A DNA stretch of 64,000 nucleotides from an uncultured Bacteroides sp. Its GTDB lineage: Bacteria > Bacteroidota > Bacteroidia > Bacteroidales > Bacteroidaceae. A model generated the notes under the pieces. The model worked only from the letters and a program-made list of their open reading frames with translations. It ran no database searches and was not told where the DNA came from. The stretch lies in contig CASELH010000006.1 of assembly GCA_949288715.1 (NCBI GenBank), positions 1-64,000 of the forward strand, given 5' to 3'. The position numbers and the translations under genes were made by a program. Position 1 is the stretch's first letter. Each line of letters begins with the position of its first letter. Of this stretch, positions 54,482 to 62,116 are shown in pieces.

Positions 54482-54961
54482 ATGAACAAACTGATTTACA
54501 CCCTCATGCTGCTATGCCTCAGCACTACCGCCTCGGCACAGTTTGCCTGCACCGCCCATCAAGAGGGGTGGGAAGACACGCCACCCCAGGCCATACGCCA
54601 AGGCTTCTACCTGCAAAAGACCCTGCTGGCCGACATGGATGACCAGCCCGGCATGGAAGAGGTATTGGTCTTCGGACACGACAATGGGCATTATCCCACG
54701 TTCGACCTCTTCAAGGTGTACTACGCCATCATCGACCACTACTCGAAGAAAGTAAAGTATCTGTCCGACGTGTATGTGTATGACTCTTACTACGTGAAGG
54801 TGGAAGACCGCAATGCCGACGGCCTCGCCGAGCTCTACATCTCTTACTTCAAAGACGGCAAGTTCACTGTGGACGAGCGGGGCTACAACCTGCAAGCCAC
54901 CCGGTGCTACGACCGCATAGAATGCACATCGTCCAACAACACTAAAACCCGGAAGCCATGA
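54482..54961 (+). CDS. Small secreted protein of unknown function, coupled to ThuA
   Basis: I do not recognise a family. The 159-residue product has a signal peptide (NKLIYTLMLLCLSTTASAQ) and two acidic, glycine-containing loops, DMDDQPGMEE (51-60) and DRNADGLAEL (109-118). Each is followed by a hydrophobic strand. This pattern resembles the calcium-loop repeats of FG-GAP/VCBS-type domains and would fit a small beta-rich binding protein. Three cysteines remain after signal cleavage. The stop overlaps the ATG of the following ThuA gene (ATGA), so the two are translationally coupled and probably act together in the periplasm. Confidence 0.75.
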   Translation: MNKLIYTLMLLCLSTTASAQFACTAHQEGWEDTPPQAIRQGFYLQKTLLADMDDQPGMEEVLVFGHDNGHYPTFDLFKVYYAIIDHYSKKVKYLSDVYVYDSYYVKVEDRNADGLAELYISYFKDGKFTVDERGYNLQATRCYDRIECTSSNNTKTRKP

Positions 54962-55863
54962 CACGCAAGACAATCCTTACACTCCTGCTGGCCTGCCTCA
55001 TCCTGCCCGTGGCACAGGCCGCGCAACCCATCAAAACCCTCCTCATCACCGGACAAGACGGAAGCCACTATTGGCGGGGAGCCAGCCAGGGCATCGAAAA
55101 GATATTGGAAAACAGCGGCCTCTTTGAAGTGGATATACTGGTGACACCCGACTTCGGCGAAGACATCAACCGCTTCGAGCCCGACTTCAAGGGCTACAGC
55201 CTGGTCATCATCAACTACGGCGGAGCCACGTGGAAGCCCTCCGTGCGACGGGCCTTCGAGAAGTACGTGTCCGACGGCGGCGGCGTGGTGGTGCTCCACT
55301 CCTCCATCATCCCCATGGAAGACTGGCCTGCCTACAACGAAATGACCGCACTAGGTGCCTGGAACGGGCGCGACGAACGCTGGGGACCCTACGTCTATTG
55401 GACAGAAGGAGGCCGATACATCTACGACTATACGCCCGGATATGCCGGATACCACGGCCTGCAACACGAAACGGTGGTAGACACCCGCGCCCCGGGGCAC
55501 CCCATCATGCAGGGACTTCCCCCGCGCTGGAAGCACTTCAAGGACGAAATCTACACTAAGCTGCGGGGTCCGGGCCGTAACATGGAAATCCTCGCCACCA
55601 TCGAGGAGCAAGGCCGCCACGAGCCGGTGATGTGGACGGTGGGCTACGGCAAGGGGCGCGTCTTCGTCGACGTGCTGGGCCATTGCGGCAACGACCCGGA
55701 GCTGACCTACTCCATCCTTTGCACCGGCTATCAGGTCACCCTGCTGCGCGGGGCCGAATGGGCAGCCACGGGCACCGTGACCCAACCCGCGCCCAAGGAC
55801 TTCCCGCTGGAAGACACCTTCACGCTGCGCCCGGAGTTCAAGGCGCCTTTCCATGCTTACTAA
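54958..55863 (+). CDS. Secreted ThuA-domain protein (second copy)
   Basis: The 301-residue protein has a signal peptide (TRKTILTLLLACLILPVAQA) and a full ThuA domain: IKTLLITGQDGSHYWRGASQ, YSLVIINYGGATWKPSVRRA, YVSDGGGVVVLHSSIIPMED and GKGRVFVDVLGHCGNDPELT. The IxGxDG.H...W start is typical of the ThuA group found near sugar dehydrogenases. It is only distantly similar to the copy at 48625, so the two are unlikely to be recent duplicates. Enzymatic activity is unproven. Confidence 0.88.
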   Translation: MTRKTILTLLLACLILPVAQAAQPIKTLLITGQDGSHYWRGASQGIEKILENSGLFEVDILVTPDFGEDINRFEPDFKGYSLVIINYGGATWKPSVRRAFEKYVSDGGGVVVLHSSIIPMEDWPAYNEMTALGAWNGRDERWGPYVYWTEGGRYIYDYTPGYAGYHGLQHETVVDTRAPGHPIMQGLPPRWKHFKDEIYTKLRGPGRNMEILATIEEQGRHEPVMWTVGYGKGRVFVDVLGHCGNDPELTYSILCTGYQVTLLRGAEWAATGTVTQPAPKDFPLEDTFTLRPEFKAPFHAY

Positions 55864-55900
55864 AAGCAGGATGATTGATATCCCACCATAACATACAAAA

Positions 55901-55943
55901 AGCCTGCACCTCTATCATCTATAAACGAGATAGGGTACAGGCT
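55901..55943. terminator. Terminator between converging ThuA and GH18-ThuA genes
   Basis: AGCCTG (55901-55906) pairs with CAGGCT (55938-55943) and an inner CTATC/GATAG stem extends it. On the minus strand a T-rich tract follows. It lies between the stop codons of two convergent genes and may serve both, mainly the leftward one. Confidence 0.68.
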
Positions 55944-55970
55944 ATAAATTTATTCCCTATGTGCCATTCT

Positions 55971-57698
55971 TCACTTCCCCAATGTCCAGCGGATAGCGTT
56001 GCGGAACATGGTGGTAAATGCTTCCACGTCATACAGCTGCCCGCTGTGCCCCATCTGGAAGTAGACGTTCTTGGCGGCCTTGGCCTCGTTGACCCACACC
56101 ACGGGGTGGTCGCCCCCCATCTTGATGTCCGAAGCGGGCGTGTAGGTAGACTCGTCCACCGTGGCCAGGACGCGGACATTGGGGCGCGGGCTCTTGTCGT
56201 AGGTGTACCACTCGTCGCCGGGGATGACGAACGAAGCCGGCACGCCCTGCATCACCGGGTGCTGGGCATCTTCCACCCGTACCGTGCCGTCGGCCAGGGC
56301 GGCAATGTAGTTCTGGTAGCGGATGCCGCCCATGAAGTCGGAAAACCATTGCCACATGGGGTAGCCGTCGAACTCGCCCAGCAGCGTGGCGTGGTGGAAG
56401 CCTATCCAGCCCCCGTGGCCATCGCGGTCAATGTAGTCTATGAAGGCCTCTTCCGCCTCCTTGGGCCAGGTGTAGGGCGGGAAGTCCAGCTGGATTATGA
56501 GGCTGAACGGACGGAGGAACTCCCGCGTGATGGGCTCTGCGTTGTTTATCTCCGTCAGGCTGAAGCCCATCTGCTTGCCCTCGTCCTGCAGCCAGGCCAG
56601 ACCCGCGTCGGTGAAGGAGCCATGCTGCCCGCCCCGCTCGGTCAGTACAAGGACTTTCTGTTTGTGCGGCTTGCCCAGCAGGGCGTCGGCCACCACCCGG
56701 CACAGGTTGTCGGGCCCCGTGCCGCCTTCATACTCCCAATACATGCCGCCCAGCAAGTCGTGGTCCAGTATGTATTGGCACTTGGCGGAGATGGAGCGGG
56801 GATTCTCGTAGGCATATACGTAGCGCCCGGCCTCGTCCAGCAGGTAGGGGAAGAGGCCGATGCTGTCCCAATGCTCCACATAGCGCTGCGGCGTCAGTCC
56901 CTGTGCCACCGAGTCGGCATACTCGCGATAGCCTTCCCTGCCCTTACCATAGAAGGGCATGCCCATGACGAGCTTCGACGGCGGCACGCCTGCCCGAATG
57001 TGAGCCTGCACCGCCTCGTGCGACGTCATCGAGCCGCTGTGCCCGGAGGGGTAGAGCGAGGCGTGGTGTCCCTGCTGCCCGCCCATGTCGTAAGCCATGA
57101 TGTTCACAAAGTCCACGTAAGGCAGAAAGGCCTTGAAGTCCATGTACTTGGCCGAGCACACGGTGGCCAGCGTCAGCGCCTTGTCCGGGCCGAGTGCTTG
57201 GCGCAGGTCGCGCATCAGCAGCGTGAAGTTGTCCGTGTCGCGGGGCGAACTGGAGATGCCGGCACTGTTTTGCGTGGGATACTCCCAATCGATGTCGATG
57301 CCGTCCAGCCCGAACTCGCGGACCACACGGGCGCAGTCGGCGGCAAAGGCCAGGCGGCAGGCCTCGTCGTCGGCCATCTCGCTGAAGCGGCTGCTGCCCC
57401 ATCCGCCCACCGAGAGCAGCACCTGCAGCGAAGGCTTCTGCTTCTTCAAGGCCACAATGGCGTGCAGGCGGTCTTCATTGTCCACCCGCACGCCATTGAA
57501 CGTGTCGTTCACGTGGCCGAAGGCATAATTGATGTGCGTCACCAGCGCCGGGTCGGGCATCACGTCGGTCCACGAAGTCACATAGGCCACCACCACCTTG
57601 GTGGCCAAAGGGTCGGCCTGCTCTTGGGCAGGCTTGCCTGCGCACGATGCCAGGAAGGCTGCCGCGGCAAGCAACATCAGTCTGAAATGTTTCATCAT
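55971..57698 (-). CDS. GH18 glycosidase fused to a C-terminal ThuA domain (lipoprotein)
   Basis: The 575-residue protein has a lipoprotein signal (LASC, Cys19). A GH18 barrel spans about 33-340 with LLSVGGWGSSRF and the intact catalytic motif DGIDIDWEYP (Asp132, Asp135, Asp137, acid Glu139), then MAYDMGG and GGMYWEYEGG. From about 345 to the end there is a ThuA domain (KVLVLTERGGQHGSFTDAGL, YIDRDGHGGWIGFHHATLL, KNVYFQMGHSGQLYDVEAF). GH18 enzymes cleave beta-1,4 bonds next to N-acetylglucosamine by substrate-assisted catalysis. The fusion joins such an activity to the ThuA fold that also occurs as separate proteins just to the left. It is the last gene of a leftward operon with amino-sugar genes. 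Confidence 0.9.
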   Translation of the reverse strand: MMKHFRLMLLAAAAFLASCAGKPAQEQADPLATKVVVAYVTSWTDVMPDPALVTHINYAFGHVNDTFNGVRVDNEDRLHAIVALKKQKPSLQVLLSVGGWGSSRFSEMADDEACRLAFAADCARVVREFGLDGIDIDWEYPTQNSAGISSSPRDTDNFTLLMRDLRQALGPDKALTLATVCSAKYMDFKAFLPYVDFVNIMAYDMGGQQGHHASLYPSGHSGSMTSHEAVQAHIRAGVPPSKLVMGMPFYGKGREGYREYADSVAQGLTPQRYVEHWDSIGLFPYLLDEAGRYVYAYENPRSISAKCQYILDHDLLGGMYWEYEGGTGPDNLCRVVADALLGKPHKQKVLVLTERGGQHGSFTDAGLAWLQDEGKQMGFSLTEINNAEPITREFLRPFSLIIQLDFPPYTWPKEAEEAFIDYIDRDGHGGWIGFHHATLLGEFDGYPMWQWFSDFMGGIRYQNYIAALADGTVRVEDAQHPVMQGVPASFVIPGDEWYTYDKSPRPNVRVLATVDESTYTPASDIKMGGDHPVVWVNEAKAAKNVYFQMGHSGQLYDVEAFTTMFRNAIRWTLGK

Positions 57699-57759
57699 AT
57701 GTATCTCTTATTGGTTAGTGATTAATGATTATCGTTGGTAACACGCACACTTGTCGAGG

Positions 57760-57842
57760 CAAAGTCCTACACTTGGCAAGGATGAGTCCGAAGCTCGACC
57801 TATCATCAATACCAATGATGGGTATCATCAATGGCATTGATG
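57760..57842 (-). repeat. 22-bp palindrome array, locus J
   Basis: Dyad centres lie at 57768 (AAGT/ACTT), 57790 (GAG/CTC), 57812 (imperfect CATCAATACCAATGATG) and 57834 (CATCAATG-G-CATTGATG, perfect 8-bp arms). Each step is exactly 22 bp. TATCATCAAT is repeated at 57801 and 57823. The array lies in the gap between the permease and GH18-ThuA genes of one leftward operon. Confidence 0.85.
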
Positions 57843-57859
57843 CCTACACAATGTCCGGA

Positions 57860-59128
57860 CTAAGCCACGACATCCTTGGGACGGATGCGCGACCCCATCA
57901 AGGCATACCACAGCATGAACGCTTCCCCGGCCACAACCAGGCACCACGACAAGCGCCATCCACCCAGCACGTCGGCCAGCACGCCCTGCAACAGGGGGAA
58001 CACCGCGCCGCCCACCACGCCTATCATAAACACGCCCGAGGCCACCGAAGTGTATTTGCCCAGCCGGGCGACGGACAAGGTGAAGATGGCTCCCCACATG
58101 ATGGAGTGGAACAGTCCCACGGCACAAAGCAACCACGGATTGTCGAGGCAGATGGCCAGCACCGTGAGCAAGGCCGCCAGAGTGGTAGTAACGGTGAGCT
58201 GCACGCGCGGGGATACCTTGCTCAGCGAGCTGCCTACAAGCCGCCCCACCAGCATGCCGCCCCAGTAGAGCGTGGCCAACAAGGCGGGCGAGGCCATGCC
58301 CAGCTCCATGGCATAGAGGTTGATGTTGCCGCCGATGCACACCTCCACGCCCACGTAGAAGAAGATGGCCACCACGCCCAGCGCCAAGTGGCGGAACGAC
58401 CATACGGAGCGTTCCAGTCGCTCGCCGGCCTCGGCTTTGGTGCCCTCCACGTCGGGCAGGGAGAAACGCATCAGCAAAAACACCACCAGCACAATGACCA
58501 CCATCAGCGAAAAGAACGGAAGCATCAGCTGGTCAATGCGGATTTCGCTCATCGACAGGCCGCCGAAGACGACGCCCGTCACAAAGTAAGGCGCCAGCGT
58601 AGTGCCCACCGAGTTGGCCGACCCGCCTATGGCCAGCCGCTGGATGGGCTGCGTGCCGCGCACATAGCAGGCCGTGAGGTAAGGATTGATGACTACTTGC
58701 AGGATGGTGGCCGATGCCCCCACCACGAACGAACCGAGCAGGAAGATAAGGAAGCCGTAGGGCACCACGTTCTCTCCGACTCTCCATGCAGCTTCCGGAA
58801 AGCGCACGGTAAACCATGAGGAAAGGAAGAAAAGTCCCAATCCCACAATCATCACCACCAGCCCACGGATGAGCGTGCCTTTATATCCATAACGGTTTAT
58901 CCAGCGGGAACCTACGCCTCCACTCAGAGGATAGGCCAAAAACCACGAAAAGGTAATCAGCGTGGCAAAGGTATTTTTAAGTCCGCCTACTTCGGCCAGA
59001 AAGGTTTCTTTCAGCGGGCCTTGAAATTGCGTATTGGCCGTTGTCAGGAAGCCCACGATGAAGAACAGGAATACCATCGTGAGGAAGGGGCCAAGATAAC
59101 TGGCCTGCTCTTTAGATTGTTGCTCCAT
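57860..59128 (-). CDS. Sugar MFS transporter (FucP/GlcNAc-permease-like)
   Basis: The 422-residue protein has about 12 membrane helices. FucP-family marks are FLFFIVGFLTTANTQFQGPL, FSWFLAYPLSGGVGSRWINR, ASATILQVVINPYLTA and VEVCIGGNINLYAMELGMAS. Its neighbours (ROK kinase, glucosamine-6-phosphate deaminase, GH18) suggest N-acetylglucosamine or a related amino sugar as substrate. That assignment is by context only. It has a 67-bp gap to the upstream nagB-like gene, filled by heptamer repeats. Confidence 0.88.
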   Translation of the reverse strand: MEQQSKEQASYLGPFLTMVFLFFIVGFLTTANTQFQGPLKETFLAEVGGLKNTFATLITFSWFLAYPLSGGVGSRWINRYGYKGTLIRGLVVMIVGLGLFFLSSWFTVRFPEAAWRVGENVVPYGFLIFLLGSFVVGASATILQVVINPYLTACYVRGTQPIQRLAIGGSANSVGTTLAPYFVTGVVFGGLSMSEIRIDQLMLPFFSLMVVIVLVVFLLMRFSLPDVEGTKAEAGERLERSVWSFRHLALGVVAIFFYVGVEVCIGGNINLYAMELGMASPALLATLYWGGMLVGRLVGSSLSKVSPRVQLTVTTTLAALLTVLAICLDNPWLLCAVGLFHSIMWGAIFTLSVARLGKYTSVASGVFMIGVVGGAVFPLLQGVLADVLGGWRLSWCLVVAGEAFMLWYALMGSRIRPKDVVA

Positions 59129-59143
59129 GATAATAGGGTTAAC

Positions 59144-59216
59144 GATTAATGATTAGTGATTAGCGATTAATTTCTTAATTTTTAATTCTTAATTCTCAAT
59201 TCTCAATTCCCAATTT
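59144..59216. repeat. Two 7-bp repeat tracts at the end of the deaminase gene
   Basis: Four copies of GATTA(A/G)(T/C) run from 59144 to 59171 and five copies of (T/C)(T/C)AATT(C/T) from 59182 to 59216, each with a strict 7-bp period. The second tract overlaps the last codons and the stop of the deaminase gene. Similar AT-rich heptamers appear as a short tract near 57710-57730. Confidence 0.8.
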
Positions 59217-59933
59217 AGCCGCTGCTGCCGTGTCCAGGAGGAACTCGCAATTGGGGTGCAGTTGCAGCACTGAGGCGGGCACGTCGGGGGTAACGGGGCC
59301 TTGCAGCATCCGGCTTACGATGTCCGCCTTGTTGGCACCCTTGGCCACCAATACGATGCGGCGCGCCTGCATGATGTCCTTGATGCCAAGCGTAGCCCCA
59401 CCCAAAGGCACGTCGGGCGGAGTGCCCGTCTCCCGGCGGATGCGTTCCTCCAACTCGGGATTCATGTGCGTCACCCACGCCTCGCCCTCCAGGGGGGAGC
59501 CAGGTTGGTTAAATCCCAGGTGGCCGTTCTCGCCCAAGCCCAGCATGAGCAGGTCGATGCCTCCCCTGCGAGCTATCTCGCGCCGAAACTCGGCGCAGGC
59601 GCGGGAGAAGTCATCGCACTGGGTAGGCAACATCAGGAAGTGGCCGTCGTCCACTCCAAGGGCATCGATAAGCTCTGTCTTCAACATGGTGTAGCAGGCA
59701 CCGCTGTAATGGCGTGGCACGCCCGTCACTTCGTCCAGGCCGAAGAAGGTGGTCTGCCCTACCGGGAAGGGATAACGACTGTGCATCTCCGCCACGAGGC
59801 GGTGCATGTTACCCGTTGTTCTACCGGTGGAAAGGCCGATGACGGAGGCGGGGCGTGCCAGCATCTGCCCGACAATGCGCCATGCGGCGGCGCAGTCGAA
59901 CTCATGTTCAGTGTTTGCAATGGTGATTACCAT
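59196..59933 (-). CDS. nagB: Glucosamine-6-phosphate deaminase family protein
   Basis: The 245-residue enzyme shows the NagB fold: SVIGLSTGRTTGNMHRLVAE (phosphate loop), FFGLDEVTGVP (catalytic Asp region) and LMLGLGENGHLGFNQPGSPL (active-site His). It converts glucosamine-6-phosphate to fructose-6-phosphate and ammonia. It is slightly shorter than E. coli NagB (266), and its C-terminal residues LGIEN are encoded by a 7-bp repeat tract. The operon context with a ROK kinase supports the call. No nagA deacetylase is present in the window. Confidence 0.88.
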   Translation of the reverse strand: MVITIANTEHEFDCAAAWRIVGQMLARPASVIGLSTGRTTGNMHRLVAEMHSRYPFPVGQTTFFGLDEVTGVPRHYSGACYTMLKTELIDALGVDDGHFLMLPTQCDDFSRACAEFRREIARRGGIDLLMLGLGENGHLGFNQPGSPLEGEAWVTHMNPELEERIRRETGTPPDVPLGGATLGIKDIMQARRIVLVAKGANKADIVSRMLQGPVTPDVPASVLQLHPNCEFLLDTAAAAKLGIEN

Positions 59934-59976
59934 AGGTATGTGTGTTAAGTTAATGTTGTATCTTTGTCCGCAGGCA

Positions 59977-60918
59977 TCAGCGGTTCATGGCCACGGCTCC
60001 CGCCCCAAGCAGGCCGATGAAGCCGGGATTGAGCTTGGTGATAACCACGCCGTTGGTGACGAAGCGCATGGTGATGGGTTGCAGCTTCTCCACTATCTTC
60101 TCGTGCATGTAGCCGTCGGCCACGATGCCTCCGCCCAGCACTACGGTGTCGGGGTCGGTCATACGCACAAGGTTCATGATGAGGTTGGCCAACGCCTCGG
60201 AGGCAATGTCCACCAAGGCCACGCATAGGGGGTCGCCCTTTTGCGCCAGGGTAAACACTTCGCTCACCAGCACGCGGCCTTCACGCTCGTCGGGGATGTG
60301 CAAGCGTGTCTCATAGCGGGGGCGCAACAACCGGGCACAATTGTCGAAGCCTATGCCAGCAGCAATGGCCTCCACACAGTCCATGCGCCCACAGGCACAC
60401 TTCACGCCCACCTGCACCCCTACCCTGAGGTGGCCTACTTCGCCGGCATTGAAATGGCTGCCGCGTATCTGCCGCCCGTTGACCACCGTGCCCACGGCTA
60501 TGCCCGTGCCCACGTTGAGGTAGACGAAATTCTTGGATATCTGCCCGAAGCCCCAAAGGCGTTCGGCACGGGTGGCGCTCTTCACGTCGTTGTCAATGTG
60601 GCAGGGGATACCGTAGGCTTCTTCCAGTTCCTTGGCCAAGGCGATGGGGTGCGTGCGACTGGGGTCAATCTGTAGCCAAATGCCTTCGTTGGGGTCTACG
60701 CGGCCTATTAGTCCCACACCCATGCCCAGCGGCTTTTGGCTGTACCAGCCCACGGTACGGATGTAGTCGTCCAATGAGTTTTTGATGATTTGCACCGCTG
60801 CCTTCTGGTTGAAGTATCCTGAGTCGTACTTCTTGTAACGGAGGATGTTCCCATTGGCATCCATTTCTCCTATCAGCAGCTTGGTACCACCTAAATCAAG
60901 ACCTAAATATGTTTCCAT
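59977..60918 (-). CDS. ROK-family sugar kinase
   Basis: The 313-residue kinase begins YLGLDLGGTKLLIGEMDANG (phosphate-1 loop). It has GIPCHIDNDVKSATRAERLW with the catalytic Asp region, the zinc motif CACGRMDCVEA preceded by the ligand His in GEVGHLRV, and LGGGIVADG near the C-terminus. ROK members phosphorylate glucose, N-acetylglucosamine, N-acetylmannosamine or fructose. Next to NagB, a GlcNAc or glucosamine kinase is likely. It is the first gene of the leftward operon. Confidence 0.9.
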   Translation of the reverse strand: METYLGLDLGGTKLLIGEMDANGNILRYKKYDSGYFNQKAAVQIIKNSLDDYIRTVGWYSQKPLGMGVGLIGRVDPNEGIWLQIDPSRTHPIALAKELEEAYGIPCHIDNDVKSATRAERLWGFGQISKNFVYLNVGTGIAVGTVVNGRQIRGSHFNAGEVGHLRVGVQVGVKCACGRMDCVEAIAAGIGFDNCARLLRPRYETRLHIPDEREGRVLVSEVFTLAQKGDPLCVALVDIASEALANLIMNLVRMTDPDTVVLGGGIVADGYMHEKIVEKLQPITMRFVTNGVVITKLNPGFIGLLGAGAVAMNR

Positions 60919-60974
60919 TCTAATTAGTATTATTTATGTGTGCAATTTTCATTCAAGTCTCCGGTATGCGGATG

Positions 60975-60982
60975 CAATATTA
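60975..60982 (-). promoter_or_regulatory. Possible -7 element of the amino-sugar operon
   Basis: On the minus strand this is TAATATTG within GTAATATTGC, one mismatch from TAnnTTTG, 57 bp before the kinase start. The identical GTAATATTGC occurs upstream of the response-regulator gene (62063-62053), which suggests that both use the same variant element. Confidence 0.35.
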
Positions 60983-61047
60983 CGCACTATGCGCCGGAAT
61001 CGAGTTCAATCATTGACAAAAAAGGTTCGAATATCAACCTTTCGTTC

Positions 61048-62013
61048 CTATATCTTGCTTGGGCTTACGCCAAACTGCTTTTTAAAGCACGTGCTGAAGT
61101 ATTTCGGATCGGAATACCCGACCAGGGCAGAGACTTCACCGATGGTGTGCCGCCGGGTTTTAAGCAGTTCCTTGGCCTTGTTCAGGCGCATGATGCGGAT
61201 GAAGTCCTGCGGTCCTTGCCCCGTCAAGGGCTTCAGTTTGTTGTAGATGGAGGTACGGCTCATGCCCATCGCTCGACAAAAGTCGTTGACGCTGAAATCG
61301 GAGTTGGACATTTCCCGATTGATGACATCCATCACCTTGTCCAGAAACTCTTTGTCCAGCTGGCTACTGTAATCTATCTCCTCTTCCTCGTCTTTTTCCA
61401 TCAGCAGCACAGCCGAGCGGAATCGTTGCCTGTTTTGGAGCACAATGCGGAGGCGGGCCTTCAGTACGGAGAGGTCGAAGGGCTTGATGATGTAATCATC
61501 GGCCCCGGCCTCGAGCCCGTAAATGATGTCTTCGCGCTCGCCAAGGGCAGTAAGCAATACCACGGGGATGTGGCTGGTGTCGACCGACGACTTCAGGGTG
61601 CGGCACAATTCATCGCCTTTGATGGCAGGCATCATGATGTCCGATATAATAATGTCCGGGTTGATTTCCTTGGCCCGCTCCACGACTTCCTCGCCGCCAG
61701 ACACGCTCACCACCCGGTATTCGGCAGCGAGGGCCTGCTCCAGGTAGCTGCGCATGTCGGGATCGTCTTCAGCCAGAAGAAGTACATTTTTCTCCCCGTC
61801 GGCGGAGGAAGTTTCCATGGGTTCGGGCAGAGGAGTAACGTCGTGAACTACGGGAACATCGTCTGCCGGGCAGGCATTTCCCCTAAGCATGTCCGCCTCG
61901 CGCTTGTAGCGAAGACAAAGCATAGACAGCATCGCACATCCGGCCAAGGCGACCAGCAGGAGGATATATATTATATATGGTATAGCATTCATAGGCATCA
62001 ATCGGTAAAACAT
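61048..62013 (-). CDS. Membrane-anchored response regulator with AraC DNA-binding domain
   Basis: The 321-residue protein has one N-terminal membrane helix (about 11-34, IPYIIYILLLVALAGCAMLS), then LRYKREAD, a short linker, a receiver domain (about 75-195) and an AraC-type helix-turn-helix (about 215-321). The receiver is complete: acidic pair Asp83/Asp84, acceptor Asp125 in ISDIMMP, and Lys177 in IIKPF. No kinase or sensor domain is attached and none lies next to it. The receiver-AraC part resembles the C-terminal end of hybrid two-component sensors. LAGC looks like a lipobox, but the basic residues after the helix and the DNA-binding domain argue for a cytosolic C-terminus. It lies 129 bp upstream of the amino-sugar operon and may regulate it. 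ATGs at 61998 and 61992 are alternative starts. Confidence 0.85.
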   Translation of the reverse strand: MFYRLMPMNAIPYIIYILLLVALAGCAMLSMLCLRYKREADMLRGNACPADDVPVVHDVTPLPEPMETSSADGEKNVLLLAEDDPDMRSYLEQALAAEYRVVSVSGGEEVVERAKEINPDIIISDIMMPAIKGDELCRTLKSSVDTSHIPVVLLTALGEREDIIYGLEAGADDYIIKPFDLSVLKARLRIVLQNRQRFRSAVLLMEKDEEEEIDYSSQLDKEFLDKVMDVINREMSNSDFSVNDFCRAMGMSRTSIYNKLKPLTGQGPQDFIRIMRLNKAKELLKTRRHTIGEVSALVGYSDPKYFSTCFKKQFGVSPSKI

Positions 62014-62116
62014 GGGGCAAGGAGGGGAATGGCAGTCCCTCGCTTAGCGGTTGCAATATTACAGATAAATCTAAAAAAAGTAGTAGAAAAGCTATCCGAA
62101 TAGGTTTGAATTCTAT

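Noticed and set aside
55875..57725. 616-codon open frame on the plus strand
   Set aside because: It lies antisense to the GH18-ThuA gene, which has intact catalytic motifs, and its translation is His/Val/Gly-rich with no recognisable domain. It is a shadow frame of GC-rich coding DNA.
61923..62013. Lipoprotein signal (LAGC) at the start of the anchored response regulator
   Set aside because: Basic residues follow the hydrophobic segment and the rest is a receiver plus DNA-binding domain, so export is implausible; a membrane anchor with cytosolic C-terminus is preferred.
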